Origin: Paenibacillus sp. FSL K6-1096
GTDB taxonomy: Bacteria; Bacillota; Bacilli; Paenibacillales; Paenibacillaceae
Direction: 5' to 3'
Length of the DNA: 64,000 nt
Assembly: GCF_037977055.1 (NCBI RefSeq)
Contig: NZ_CP150274.1
Location: forward strand, 3,658,001-3,722,000
Shown: positions 52,519 through 61,068 of the stretch, in pieces
Position numbering within the stretch: position 1 is the stretch's first letter
Layout of the letters: each line of letters opens with the position of its first letter
The notes under the pieces: model-generated
The model's input: only the letters and a program-made list of their open reading frames with translations
What the model was told of the DNA's origin: nothing
Database searches by the model: none
Program-made: the position numbers and the translations under genes

Positions 52519-52962
52519 TTGAAGATCAACCCGGGCTACAGGCCCCTCAAAAGTGAATTATCGGCGACTGACGCTGAAAGACGGCCGGTTGAACACAAAA
52601 ACTTCAACGACGTCTTTCAGCAGCATAGCCAGCAGAAGACGATAGATGAGTTAAACCGCCAGATTAAGGACATCCAGCAGCAAGGCGACCGGTTATCCAA
52701 ATCGATGACTGTCCGCGAGCTGGCGATCTACCGGAACATGATCAAGCGGTTCCTGGAGGAGACGGCCCGCCGCGGCGTCATTCTGAAGGAAACGAAGGGC
52801 TGGGACCGGCGGGGGCGCGGCAAGCGTTACAAGCTGCTGGAGGAGATTGATGCCGCGCTGCTGAATATGGCCGATGATCTGCTGGACAGTGAGCAGGGCC
52901 GGATCGATCTCCTGGGCAGGGTCGGAGAGATCCGCGGACTGCTGATTAATTTTTCTTTCTGA
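52519..52962 (+). CDS. yaaR: YaaR family protein (DUF327)
   Basis: A 147-residue mostly helical protein of unknown function conserved between darA and holB. It contains TVRELAIYRNMIKRFLEE and a basic DRRGRGKRYKLLEEID segment. The start is TTG 52519; the ribosome-binding site AAGGGCGG is weak. Overlaps nothing and is followed by holB 17 nt later. Confidence 0.85.
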   Translation: MKINPGYRPLKSELSATDAERRPVEHKNFNDVFQQHSQQKTIDELNRQIKDIQQQGDRLSKSMTVRELAIYRNMIKRFLEETARRGVILKETKGWDRRGRGKRYKLLEEIDAALLNMADDLLDSEQGRIDLLGRVGEIRGLLINFSF

Positions 52963-52979
52963 CAGAGTTGGAGGAGCAT

Positions 52980-53954
52980 ATGTCTTTTGATGAAATATTA
53001 GGGCAGGAGGATGCCAAGCGTCTGCTTCAGAATGCTCTGCGCAAGGATGCGGTAAGCCATGCCTATCTGTTTACCGGCCCCGCAGGCAGCGGACAGGTTA
53101 AGACGGCGCTGACGTTCGCCCAGGCGATTTTCTGCACCGGCTGCAAGGATGATGCCTGCGGGGAATGTCTGGAATGCCGGAAGGTGGAGCATGGGAACCA
53201 CCCGGATTTGACACTGCTTCGCCCTGACGGGGCAAGCCTCAAGATTGACCAGATTCGCGAACTTCAGCGTGTGTTCTCCTACCGCTCGGAGGGAATTCAC
53301 CCGAAGGTTTATATTATAGAAGGTGCAGACCTTATGACGGTGCAGGCTGCCAACAGTCTGCTGAAATTTCTGGAGGAGCCGCCTGCTCCGGCCGTTGGAA
53401 TTCTGATCTCGGATAACAGCAGTGCCCTGCTGCCCACGATCCAGTCCAGAACCCAGCGTATCCCGTTCAGCCCGCTTCATCCCGATATAATGCTTCAGGC
53501 ACTGTCCGGCGAGGGTGTTCCGGTGCCGCTGGCCAGGTGTGCGGTATCCTTAAGCGCAGGCATCGACGGCTGCAGGGAACTTTTGGCACAGAATTGGTTT
53601 GCAGAAATGAGAAATCTAGTGTTACAATTAGCGAAGGAGTCCCTGGGCAAGGGCAGCTCTGCGGTGGCGACCGCAGGATCTAAGCTGTTCAAGACCGGAC
53701 TCGGTGAACATTTGGATATTCTTTTCAGCATGTTTCACTTATGGTTCAAAGATATGCTCTACTTCCTGTACCGAAAGCACGAAAGCATCGTTTTCATAGA
53801 TCAGTTAGACTTTATTTCCAAGGCTGCCCGCCAGCGGAGTACGGAACAATGGGTGGCTTATATGGAATATGCAGCGGAGAGCAAGCGGAAGCTTCGTTCC
53901 AATGCCAATGCCCAGCTCTGTCTGGAGCAGTTCTTAATCCGGCTGGAAGGCTAG
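52980..53954 (+). CDS. holB: DNA polymerase III delta' subunit
   Basis: Clamp-loader subunit of the AAA+ family. The 324-residue protein has FDEILGQEDAKRLL, a Zn-binding four-Cys cluster (CTGCKDDACGECLEC), and SLKIDQIRELQRVFSYRS, EGADLMTVQAANSLLKFLEEPP. The P-loop reads GPAGSGQVKT: the Walker Lys is replaced by Gln, consistent with delta' being a non-hydrolysing subunit. ATG 52980 follows GGAGGAGCAT. Confidence 0.94.
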   Translation: MSFDEILGQEDAKRLLQNALRKDAVSHAYLFTGPAGSGQVKTALTFAQAIFCTGCKDDACGECLECRKVEHGNHPDLTLLRPDGASLKIDQIRELQRVFSYRSEGIHPKVYIIEGADLMTVQAANSLLKFLEEPPAPAVGILISDNSSALLPTIQSRTQRIPFSPLHPDIMLQALSGEGVPVPLARCAVSLSAGIDGCRELLAQNWFAEMRNLVLQLAKESLGKGSSAVATAGSKLFKTGLGEHLDILFSMFHLWFKDMLYFLYRKHESIVFIDQLDFISKAARQRSTEQWVAYMEYAAESKRKLRSNANAQLCLEQFLIRLEG

Positions 53955-54089
53955 AGGTTCGGGTTAAATAAGATAATCCTCAGCACCCTGGAATATCAGG
54001 TTTAGCGGACGAGGAAGGACAAGCATGGATCATGAGGGAAACAGTCTTGCTTAAGGGTTCCTTTTACCGTCAAACAAGGGGGTTAATTT

Positions 54090-54890
54090 TTGTACAGCGT
54101 AGTAGGTGTCCGCTTCAAAAAAGCGGGTAAAATATATTACTTCGATCCGCTTGATTTCCCGATTGAACGCGATCAATGCGTAATTGTCGAGACTGCAAGA
54201 GGGGTCGAATACGGTAAGGTTGTCGTTGGCAAAAAAGAGGTGCAGGAAGCTGACGTGGTGCTGCCGCTCAAGAAGGTCATGCGGATTGCCGGTGAAACCG
54301 ACGCGCGCGTGGTGGAAGAGAATAAAGGTGCAGCCAAGGATGCTTTTACGACCTGTTTAAATAAAATCCGCGATCATGGCCTCAAAATGAAGCTGGTGGA
54401 TGTGGAATTTACGTTTGACCGTAACAAAATCATTTTCTATTTCACGGCTGAGGGCCGCGTCGATTTCCGTGAACTGGTCAAGGACCTGGCGAGCATATTC
54501 CGCACCCGCATCGAGCTCCGGCAGATCGGTGTGCGTGATGAAGCCAAGATGCTGGGCGGACTTGGACCCTGCGGGCGGGTGCTCTGCTGCTCCTCCTGGC
54601 TGGGTGACTTCGAGCCGGTGTCGATCAAGATGGCGAAGGATCAGAATCTCTCGCTGAACCCGACCAAAATCTCCGGATTATGCGGACGGCTCATGTGTTG
54701 CCTGAAATTTGAGCATGATAACTATGAGAGCACGAAGGAAGAAATGCCGGCCGTAGGCAAGATGGTGATCACCTCGCTCGGTGACGGCAAGGTTGTCGGA
54801 ATTAACGCCGGAAGCCGCACCGTTCATGTACAGTTGTTTGAAGTGGGCAAAGTTAAAGAACTTCCAATGGATGATGTTGTCGTCAAGTAA
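54090..54890 (+). CDS. ricT: RicT (YaaT) PSP1-domain protein
   Basis: RicT forms the Y-complex with YlbF and YmcA that promotes Spo0A phosphorylation and RNase Y-dependent mRNA maturation. The 266-residue protein contains the PSP1 domain with the cluster GPCGRVLCCSSW and CGRLMCCLKFEHDNY. It starts at TTG 54090 with AAGGGGG upstream. It sits between holB and yabA, as in B. subtilis. Confidence 0.93.
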   Translation: MYSVVGVRFKKAGKIYYFDPLDFPIERDQCVIVETARGVEYGKVVVGKKEVQEADVVLPLKKVMRIAGETDARVVEENKGAAKDAFTTCLNKIRDHGLKMKLVDVEFTFDRNKIIFYFTAEGRVDFRELVKDLASIFRTRIELRQIGVRDEAKMLGGLGPCGRVLCCSSWLGDFEPVSIKMAKDQNLSLNPTKISGLCGRLMCCLKFEHDNYESTKEEMPAVGKMVITSLGDGKVVGINAGSRTVHVQLFEVGKVKELPMDDVVVK

Positions 54891-54921
54891 ACCATTATAA
54901 GGTTACTTTCGGGGTGGAGAC

Positions 54922-55284
54922 TTGGAGAACAAGAATATATTTGCACACATGCAGGAGATGGAAGCGCAGATTGATGAGATGCGCGCCACGCTTGGCGATT
55001 GGAAACAGACGGTCAAAGAGCTGATGGAAGCCAATCAGAAGCTTAGTCTGGAGAATGAGCAGCTGCGTATCATACTAAAAAGGGAAGCACCTTTGGATAA
55101 AACCGCCCTTTCTGCTGAGGCCGAGGCCATTCTTGCGGCTGAAGGGAAAGAAGAGGTGGTCGGGGAAGGTTATGATAACCTGGCCCGGCTGTATCACGAA
55201 GGCTTCCATATCTGCAATGTCTACTTTGGACATTTGCGGACAGAAGGCGATTGTCTGTTCTGTCTTTCGTTTCTTAATAAATGA
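54922..55284 (+). CDS. yabA: replication initiation control protein YabA
   Basis: YabA binds DnaA and the DnaN clamp to limit re-initiation. The 120-residue protein has a long N-terminal coiled coil (about residues 1-55, [25 protein letters not shown] read in parts) and a C-terminal Zn domain with HICNVYFG and CLFCLSFL. It starts at TTG 54922 with GGGGTGGAGA upstream, 31 nt after ricT. Confidence 0.94.
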   Translation: MENKNIFAHMQEMEAQIDEMRATLGDWKQTVKELMEANQKLSLENEQLRIILKREAPLDKTALSAEAEAILAAEGKEEVVGEGYDNLARLYHEGFHICNVYFGHLRTEGDCLFCLSFLNK

Positions 55285-55293
55285 GGATATCCA

Positions 55294-55325
55294 GCCGTAG
55301 GAGATTGTCGCCTACGGTTTTTTTG
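55294..55325 (+). terminator. terminator after yabA
   Basis: GCCGTAGG / CCTACGG stem with a 9-nt loop followed by TTTTTTT. Confidence 0.9.
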
Positions 55326-55385
55326 AATGTTGCGCAGGCTATGCTGCTGAAGGCATAGGCTTCACCATAAGTTGAGGAGAATACG

Positions 55386-56162
55386 ATGACCCAATCATTT
55401 CATAATTCATCTGTGCCGGTATATGAGGCGGAACGGATTGATGATCTGCTGACCCATAATCTGAAAATCATCCAGAGCGATGAAGTGTTCAGCTTCTCGA
55501 TGGATGCTGTGCTGCTGGCCCGGTTCGCCAGTGTTCCCCCGCGCGGGAGAGTGCTTGATCTGTGTACGGGCAACGGGGTCATTCCCATGCTGCTGACGAC
55601 GCGGACGAAGGCTGCCATTGAAGCTGTCGAAATTCAGCCCCGGCTGGCCGATATGGCCCGGCGCAGTGTGGCGCTTAACGGGCTGGAGGAGAGAATCCAG
55701 ATTCATGAGGGAGATCTGCGGGAGCTGCATACTACGGCAGGCTATGGCGTATATGATGCCATTACGGTAAACCCCCCTTATATGCCGCTGAATGGAAGCG
55801 ATCTGAAGCTGAATAGCCATCAGGCAATGGCCCGCCATGAAATCGGCTGCACGCTGGAGGAGGTCATTCAGGCCTGTGTACGGCTGGTCCGCACCGGGGG
55901 CAAAGTCAGCATGGTGCACAAGCCGCAGCGGCTGGCCGATATCATTAGTCTGATGCGCAAGCACCGGCTGGAGCCGAAGGTGATCCGCTTTGTGCATCCC
56001 CGTGCTCACTTAGAGGCCAATATGGTGCTGATTGAGGCTGCGCGGGACGGGAAGCCTGAGGTGCGTTTACAACCCCCGCTTATCGTATATAATGAGGACA
56101 ATCAATACTGTCCGGAGATTCTGGACATCTACTACGGGAACAAAGAGGATATCCGCCAATGA
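55386..56162 (+). CDS. TrmN6/YabB-like SAM-dependent adenine methyltransferase
   Basis: Probable tRNA1(Val) A37-N6 methyltransferase-type protein. The 258-residue Rossmann-fold enzyme has the SAM motif VLDLCTGNGVIPMLL and the N6-adenine catalytic motif VNPPYM. ATG 55386 lies 8 nt after a GAGGAGAATACG ribosome-binding site, and the stop overlaps the rsmI start by four bases (ATGA). Confidence 0.88.
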   Translation: MTQSFHNSSVPVYEAERIDDLLTHNLKIIQSDEVFSFSMDAVLLARFASVPPRGRVLDLCTGNGVIPMLLTTRTKAAIEAVEIQPRLADMARRSVALNGLEERIQIHEGDLRELHTTAGYGVYDAITVNPPYMPLNGSDLKLNSHQAMARHEIGCTLEEVIQACVRLVRTGGKVSMVHKPQRLADIISLMRKHRLEPKVIRFVHPRAHLEANMVLIEAARDGKPEVRLQPPLIVYNEDNQYCPEILDIYYGNKEDIRQ

Positions 56163-57064
56163 AGATACAATGCCAAAGCAGCTTTCAGAATAACCAGGCT
56201 GGAGCGAAGCCGGACGGATGCGGGAAGCTGTATCTGGTAGCGACGCCGATCGGCAATCTGGAGGACATGACCTACCGTGCCGTCCGCATGCTGAAGGAAT
56301 GTGACATCATTGCTGCAGAGGACACCAGACAGACACGCAAATTACTGAGCCATTTCGAGATTACGCCGTCCCTGCTGTTCAGCTATCATGAGCATAATAA
56401 GGCCGCCAGCGGGCCTGAGCTGATACGCTATATAATAGAAGGTAAAAATTTGGCATTGGTTAGCGACGCCGGCCTGCCGGCGATTTCCGACCCTGGTGCC
56501 GATCTGGTCGCGCTGGCCGTCAGCCACGGGATTCCGGTCATTCCGGTGCCCGGGGCGAATGCCGCCTTGTCTGCTCTGATCGCATCCGGTCTGCCCACTT
56601 CCAGCTTTACCTTCGTAGGTTTTCTGCCCCGTGAGCGCAAGGACATCCGTACCGTTCTGTCATCCCTGCGTGCGGCACAAGGGACACTGCTCTTCTACGA
56701 GTCCCCGCACCGTGTCGCCAAGACACTGGCGCATCTGCTGGAAGCGTTCGGCAACCGCCGGGTCACGCTGGCGCGTGAGCTGACGAAGCGTTATGAAGAG
56801 TTCCTGCGCGGAACCCTGGAGGAATGCCTGGCCTGGCTGGAGGAGCATCCACCGCTCGGCGAATACGTCATCGTACTGGAGGGGGAGAGCAAGGAAGAGG
56901 CAGAACTGGCCGAATCCTCCTGGTGGCGCGAGCTTGAGGTGGAGGCGCATGTTGCCCACTATGAAGCTTCAGGCTTACCACGTAAAGAGGCTATGAAAAA
57001 AGCCGCGTCCGACCGCGGCCTGTCTAAGAGGGATATTTATAACTCGCTGCTCGAGCGGGAATAG
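56159..57064 (+). CDS. rsmI: 16S rRNA (cytidine1402-2'-O)-methyltransferase
   Basis: RsmI uses SAM to methylate the ribose of C1402 in the ribosomal P site. The 301-residue protein has the tetrapyrrole-methylase fold with VATPIGNLEDMTYRA, EDTRQTRKLL, VSDAGLPAISDPG and VPVPGANAALSALIASGLP. It starts in an ATGA overlap with the upstream methylase. The C-terminal part ends SKRDIYNSLLE. Confidence 0.94.
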   Translation: MKIQCQSSFQNNQAGAKPDGCGKLYLVATPIGNLEDMTYRAVRMLKECDIIAAEDTRQTRKLLSHFEITPSLLFSYHEHNKAASGPELIRYIIEGKNLALVSDAGLPAISDPGADLVALAVSHGIPVIPVPGANAALSALIASGLPTSSFTFVGFLPRERKDIRTVLSSLRAAQGTLLFYESPHRVAKTLAHLLEAFGNRRVTLARELTKRYEEFLRGTLEECLAWLEEHPPLGEYVIVLEGESKEEAELAESSWWRELEVEAHVAHYEASGLPRKEAMKKAASDRGLSKRDIYNSLLERE

Positions 57065-57244
57065 AAGATTACTTTGGAAAAAGAAATATTTAAAGGGTAT
57101 AACTGGTTGTAAATGGTTGAAATTTATTTATATAATAGGTAACAAGCGGTTGGGATTAGCTAACTAATAGAAGCATTCTTATCCAAATCATCCATGGTGT
57201 GATGTTCCAACTATATAAAATAAATCCTTCGGCACTATAACTCC

Positions 57245-57330
57245 TGTCATGGTCGGCGAAGCCGCCATAAGGTCTTGTCATGGCTGGCGAAGCCACCATA
57301 AGGTCTTGTCATGGCCGGCGAAGCCGCCAT
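57245..57330. repeat. three tandem 31-bp repeats forming small hairpins
   Basis: Units start at 57245, 57276 and 57307 with TGTCATGG. Each includes ATGG-GGC-GAA-GCC-CCAT, a hairpin that is conserved by compensatory changes between units (TCGG...CCGCC versus CTGG...CCACC). Confidence 0.85.
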
Positions 57331-57560
57331 ACCGCGCAGCCGCCGTAGGCAATATGCCTATGGCGCCCCCCTCGCGGGTAAGGCCCTGAGGACGTACCGT
57401 CAGGGAGTCCGAGAAGGGCCGGTCCTGCGCCGAACATTGCTTCCTTCCGCGCCAGTTGCAGGGATTCGCCGAGCTTCCAGGTGTCCAGAGGGCAGGTGCC
57501 CTTTGGGGCCCTCCCCGTGGGGAGGGTTTGGGAGGGGAAGCAGCAGATTTTATAAGTCAA
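57331..57560. repeat. GC-rich block with four short inverted repeats
   Basis: Successive inverted repeats TAGGC/GCCTA, CCCTGA/TCAGGG, AGGGC/GCCCT and CCCTCCCC/GGGGAGGG follow within about 180 bp. No gene or known element was recognised. Confidence 0.6.
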
Positions 57561-57632
57561 GGTTGTGAAATGGTTGTAAAAATGCTTTCTAGGGAAAAGG
57601 GGAATCCGGGGAAAGTCCCCGGAAATTAAGAT

Positions 57633-57661
57633 AAAAAAATACCTCCCGCGCGAACAGGAGG
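57633..57661 (-). terminator. terminator of abrB
   Basis: CCTCC / GGAGG stem with a 10-nt loop followed by TATTTTTTT on the minus strand. Confidence 0.82.
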
Positions 57662-57724
57662 CCAAGGAGATATAAAAAGGTTAGAATTAACAATTGGATT
57701 AGTTCCTATTATACCCTATTTATC

Positions 57725-57979
57725 TTAGTTTGTCACAGGGGTAGGGATAGTAGAAATACATTCATGGCAAACAATTTTACCCTTGAAGTAAGTTACATTC
57801 TCAGCATTGCCGCAGAAAATACAAGCAGGCTCGTATTTCTTAAGCATGATCCGCTCACCGTCCACGTAAATTTCGAGCGCATCTTTTTCTCCAATGCCAA
57901 GGGTGCGACGCAATTCAATCGGAATAACGACCCGTCCAAGCTCGTCTACCTTACGTACAATTCCTGTTGATTTCATCAT
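57725..57979 (-). CDS. abrB: AbrB-family transition-state regulator
   Basis: AbrB-type SpoVT-fold regulator repressing stationary-phase genes during growth. The first 50 residues (MKSTGIVRKVDELGRVVIPIELRRTLGI read in parts; KDALEIYVDGERIMLKKY) match B. subtilis AbrB closely. The C-terminal part differs: instead of the AbrB tetramerisation tail it has CIFCG and CHECI, a four-Cys zinc-ribbon-like pair. ATG 57979 (MMKST) is chosen; ATG 57976 is equally possible. Promoter and a Spo0A box lie just upstream. Confidence 0.9.
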   Translation of the reverse strand: MMKSTGIVRKVDELGRVVIPIELRRTLGIGEKDALEIYVDGERIMLKKYEPACIFCGNAENVTYFKGKIVCHECISTIPTPVTN

Positions 57980-58018
57980 TACAATCGTTGCTCCTCTCAA
58001 TGTTCAAAAGCGTCATTA

Positions 58019-58025
58019 TTCGACA
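58019..58025 (-). promoter_or_regulatory. Spo0A box in the abrB leader
   Basis: TGTCGAA on the minus strand lies roughly +17 to +23 from the predicted abrB start site, the same position at which Spo0A~P represses abrB in B. subtilis. A second TGTCGAA is at 58203-58209. Confidence 0.65.
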
Positions 58026-58048
58026 TTCTTCACTGTTTTATGATATTT

Positions 58049-58077
58049 ATAATACCAACCATTCCCAAAACAGTCAA
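58049..58077 (-). promoter_or_regulatory. sigma-A promoter for abrB
   Basis: TTGACT (-35), 17-nt spacer and TATTAT (-10) on the minus strand. Confidence 0.78.
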
Positions 58078-58254
58078 CCTTTTTTGAGGTTAATTTTAAG
58101 GAATCTTTTGCGAAAACTTTTATTCCGCTGGGGAACAAGCATTTTCTTTACAAAGAGCAGTAAAAGTCTTTTGTCGATTTGTCAGTACAATAATCGTCAA
58201 CTTTCGACATTATATGACACTATTTCTTATAAAACAAGAAAAGGAGTTGAGCTC

Positions 58255-59538
58255 ATGAGGCAGCCTTTGTCTGAAGAGAAAGTATTTAAGGACCCGGTTC
58301 ACAACTATATTCACGTGCAGGACACCATTATTTGGAGACTGATTAACACCCCGGAATTCCAGCGTCTGCGGCGCATAAGGCAGCTTGGCACCTCTTATCT
58401 GACCTTCCATGGCGCAGAGCACAGCCGGTTCTCCCATTCGCTTGGCGTGTATGAGATTACCCGCAGAATCATCTCCCAATTCGAACGGAGCGGCTACAAG
58501 GACTGGATGCCTGAAGAAAGACTGCTTACGCTGTGCGCCGCGCTGCTGCATGATCTGGGACATGGCCCGTTCTCCCATTCTATAGAAGAAGCTTTTGAAA
58601 TGGATCATGAGGACTGGACCCGGCGGATTATTCTGGAGGATACCGAAATTACGGCCATCTTGCGCGATGTGGCAGATGATTTCCCCGCCAAGGTGGCTTC
58701 GGTCATTGCCAAAACCTATGAGCACGAAATTGTTGTCAATTTGGTGTCGGGACCGCTGGATGCCGACCGGATGGATTATCTGCTGCGGGATGCGTACTAT
58801 ACAGGGGTGAATTACGGAACGATCGACATCGACCGGATTCTGCGGATGCTGCGTCCGTATGACGGCCGGGTGGTGGTCAAGGAATCAGGAATGCACGCTA
58901 TCGAGGATTATCTGATGTCCCGTTATCAGATGTATTGGCAGGTCTATTTCCACCCGGTGACCCGCAGCTCGGAGATTATTCTCCGGCAGATTCTCCGCAG
59001 AGCCAAGGAGCTGGTGCTGGAGGGACATGCCTTCCGGTTCATGATTGAGCCATTAAGCGATTTGTTCAGCGGAGAGGTGTCGGTGGCCCAGTACCTGCTG
59101 CTGGATGAGGCGCTGATGCAGACGGCCTTCATGCAGTGGACGCTGGAGGACGACCCGGTGCTGAGCGATCTGTGCAGCCGGTTTATTCACCGCAGGCTGT
59201 ATAAATATGTAGAGACGGAGCATCTCGATTCCGAGACGATTGACGAAATCCGCCGCAGCTTCTCAGCGGCCGGGCTGCGTGCCGATTATGATCTGGAGAT
59301 TGATTATCCCACCGATCTGCCTTATGATGTGTTCCGTCCGGGAGACGGATTCGACAGCAAACAGATCCTGCTGCTGGACCGGCATGAGCGGCTGAGGGAA
59401 ATCTCTGAGGTCTCGGATATTGTCCGCTCGATCAGCGGAATACACCGGGGGCGGTACCATCTTTATTTTCCGCAGGATAAGGTACAGAAAGCCCTTCCGC
59501 AGCTGCCGGCAAGGATAGCAGAAATTTTCGCCAGGTAA
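58255..59538 (+). CDS. HD-domain phosphohydrolase (YwfO/dNTPase-like)
   Basis: A 427-residue HD-superfamily protein with RLRRIRQLGTSYLTFHGAEHSRFSHSLG (read in parts) and the metal site LLHDLGHGPFSHSIEEAF, plus GPLDADRMDYLLRDAYYTG. This pattern fits dGTPase-like phosphohydrolases such as YwfO. ATG 58255 follows AAAAGGAGTTGAGCTC; the upstream in-frame reading from 57967 runs through the abrB promoter and is rejected. Substrate not determinable. Confidence 0.9.
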   Translation: MRQPLSEEKVFKDPVHNYIHVQDTIIWRLINTPEFQRLRRIRQLGTSYLTFHGAEHSRFSHSLGVYEITRRIISQFERSGYKDWMPEERLLTLCAALLHDLGHGPFSHSIEEAFEMDHEDWTRRIILEDTEITAILRDVADDFPAKVASVIAKTYEHEIVVNLVSGPLDADRMDYLLRDAYYTGVNYGTIDIDRILRMLRPYDGRVVVKESGMHAIEDYLMSRYQMYWQVYFHPVTRSSEIILRQILRRAKELVLEGHAFRFMIEPLSDLFSGEVSVAQYLLLDEALMQTAFMQWTLEDDPVLSDLCSRFIHRRLYKYVETEHLDSETIDEIRRSFSAAGLRADYDLEIDYPTDLPYDVFRPGDGFDSKQILLLDRHERLREISEVSDIVRSISGIHRGRYHLYFPQDKVQKALPQLPARIAEIFAR

Positions 59539-59592
59539 CCGCTTAAGCTTGACCCTATACTATAGAAATTAAGGCAGAAAGGATGTTCATTC

Positions 59593-60363
59593 ATGCAGTT
59601 ATTCGACACACATACCCATCTGGATGCGCCGCAATTCGACGAAGACCGCGAAGAGGTGATTGCCCGCGCCCATGCCTCCGGAGTCAGCAAAATGATCAAT
59701 ATCGGCTTCAACCGCGAGACGATTCCGACCACGATGCAGCTTGCTGAGCAATATGATTATATTTATGCAGCGGTGGGCTGGCATCCCCAGGATGCGGTCA
59801 CTATGAAGGACGGGGACCTCGAATGGATTGCTTCCCTGTGCGCCCATCCCAAGGTCGTTGCCATCGGCGAGATCGGGCTGGATTACTATTGGGATACCTC
59901 TCCGAAGGATGTGCAGCATGAAGTATTCCGCAAGCAGATTGGCCTGGCCCGTGAGCTGAAGATGCCGATCAGCATTCATAACCGGGATGCCCATGAGGAT
60001 GTTGTCCGCATTCTCCGCGAGGAGAAGGCCAGTGAGGTGGGAGGCGTGATGCATTCCTTCTCCGGGAGCTGGGAGACTGCCAAAATGTGTCTGGATCTCG
60101 GGTTCCATTTGTCCTTCGGGGGGCCTATCACCTTCAAGAACGCCAGGGTGCCCAAAGAGGTGCTTGCCCAGACTCCGCTGGACCGGCTCCTGATCGAAAC
60201 GGACTCGCCATACCTGACACCACACCCGTTCCGGGGCAAGCGAAATGAGTCCGCTCATGTGAGATTGGTCGCCGAGGCAGCAGCGGAAATAAAAGGCTTG
60301 GAATTACAGGAATTGGCGGAAATTACGTATGCGAACGCACTGGAACGATTTGGGATAGTCTGA
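59593..60363 (+). CDS. TatD family metal-dependent DNase
   Basis: TatD-type TIM-barrel hydrolase (YabD equivalent). The 256-residue protein has FDTHTHLDAPQFDEDR, VGWHPQDA, AIGEIGLDYYWDTSP, GVMHSFSGSWE and LIETDSPYLTPHPFRGKRNE, together providing the metal-binding His/Asp/Glu set. ATG follows AAAGGATGTTCATTC. Confidence 0.93.
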   Translation: MQLFDTHTHLDAPQFDEDREEVIARAHASGVSKMINIGFNRETIPTTMQLAEQYDYIYAAVGWHPQDAVTMKDGDLEWIASLCAHPKVVAIGEIGLDYYWDTSPKDVQHEVFRKQIGLARELKMPISIHNRDAHEDVVRILREEKASEVGGVMHSFSGSWETAKMCLDLGFHLSFGGPITFKNARVPKEVLAQTPLDRLLIETDSPYLTPHPFRGKRNESAHVRLVAEAAAEIKGLELQELAEITYANALERFGIV

Positions 60364-60485
60364 AAAAGCGAGTAAAAGCGGTCAAAAATGAAGTATAGCC
60401 GATATATTGAACTTTTTTAATCGAAAAACAGCCGGATATTACAATATTTTAATGATTTTTTTACGTAAACGTGGTTGAATCGTCC

Positions 60486-60515
60486 TTTACAACATGCATC
60501 AAAACAGGATATCAT
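60486..60515 (+). promoter_or_regulatory. promoter for the riboswitch / yabE-like transcript
   Basis: TTTACA (-35), 18-nt spacer and TATCAT (-10), about 50 nt before the riboswitch. Confidence 0.5.
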
Positions 60516-60562
60516 CTTTTCAGTGCAGTGAGCTGTTGTTTCAGTGACAGCCACTTATTCAT

Positions 60563-60792
60563 GGATCGTCTCGCTTAATCTCCGTATGGAGAACGGGGGA
60601 ACCGATAATTGCTCTGCCGCATGAACGTACCTAGCACAGCACAGAATTGCCGCAGACAATTATTTGATTTCTTTACGTGGTCTTTGGGGTGAATTTAAGG
60701 GCAACCGCCGTGAGCGGGTGACCTAAGATAGGGCATCTCTCTTATGCCCGAACCCGACAGCTAACCCCGTAAGCGTAAGTAAGAGAGGAAAC
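60563..60792 (+). promoter_or_regulatory. c-di-AMP riboswitch (ydaO-yuaA class)
   Basis: Two conserved blocks are present: the 5' half with CTCCG-AACGGGGGAACC and TTTGGGGTGAATTTAAGG, and the 3' half with GAACCCGACAGCTAACC followed by CCCCGTAAGCGTAAG. Closing pairing is between TCTCGCTTA (60569-60577) and TAAG-AGAGA near 60777-60786. The class turns off expression when c-di-AMP is bound. It is followed by a terminator and lies in front of the yabE-like gene. Confidence 0.93.
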
Positions 60793-60827
60793 CTCGTGCA
60801 TAGCCGCCTGTATTCGACACCGGAGAA

Positions 60828-60869
60828 GCCACGAAAGAGTCCTCTGTGAACTCTTTCTTGGCTTTTTTG
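60828..60869 (+). terminator. expression-platform terminator of the c-di-AMP riboswitch
   Basis: GCCACGAAAGAGT / ACTCTTTCTTGGC stem with a 9-nt loop followed by TTTTTTG. Confidence 0.9.
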
Positions 60870-61068
60870 TTTTGAATATTGCGGATGATCCCGGCATACT
60901 GTTATATAACAGATCCGGGAGTCACCATGCCGAGAGGCGATCCATGAGCAGGAGACGCTGAAGCAATGCGGGCGTATCCTGTTGTAATCTCAAACTTAGT
61001 TTCGTCAGAAGTGATTCAGTCACCTTGATATACTTGGACGACGGGGCTATGTAAGGAGGATGGAGAGA

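Larger units (their letters stand above)
57065..57724. other. 660-bp intergenic region with repeats and hairpins
   Basis: Contains three 31-bp repeats, a GC-rich hairpin-dense block, a further CCGGGG / CCCCGG hairpin near 57611, and the abrB terminator. Apparent reading frames cross the hairpins and are not credible genes. Confidence 0.75.

Noticed and set aside
57311..57568. 85-residue ORF on the plus strand
   Set aside because: It spans the repeat and all four inverted repeats, is Arg/Gly/Pro-rich as expected from GC-rich palindromes, and has no ribosome-binding site.
57967..58254. 96-codon N-terminal extension of the HD phosphohydrolase
   Set aside because: It would cover the abrB promoter and 0A box; the ATG at 58255 has a perfect AAGGAG.
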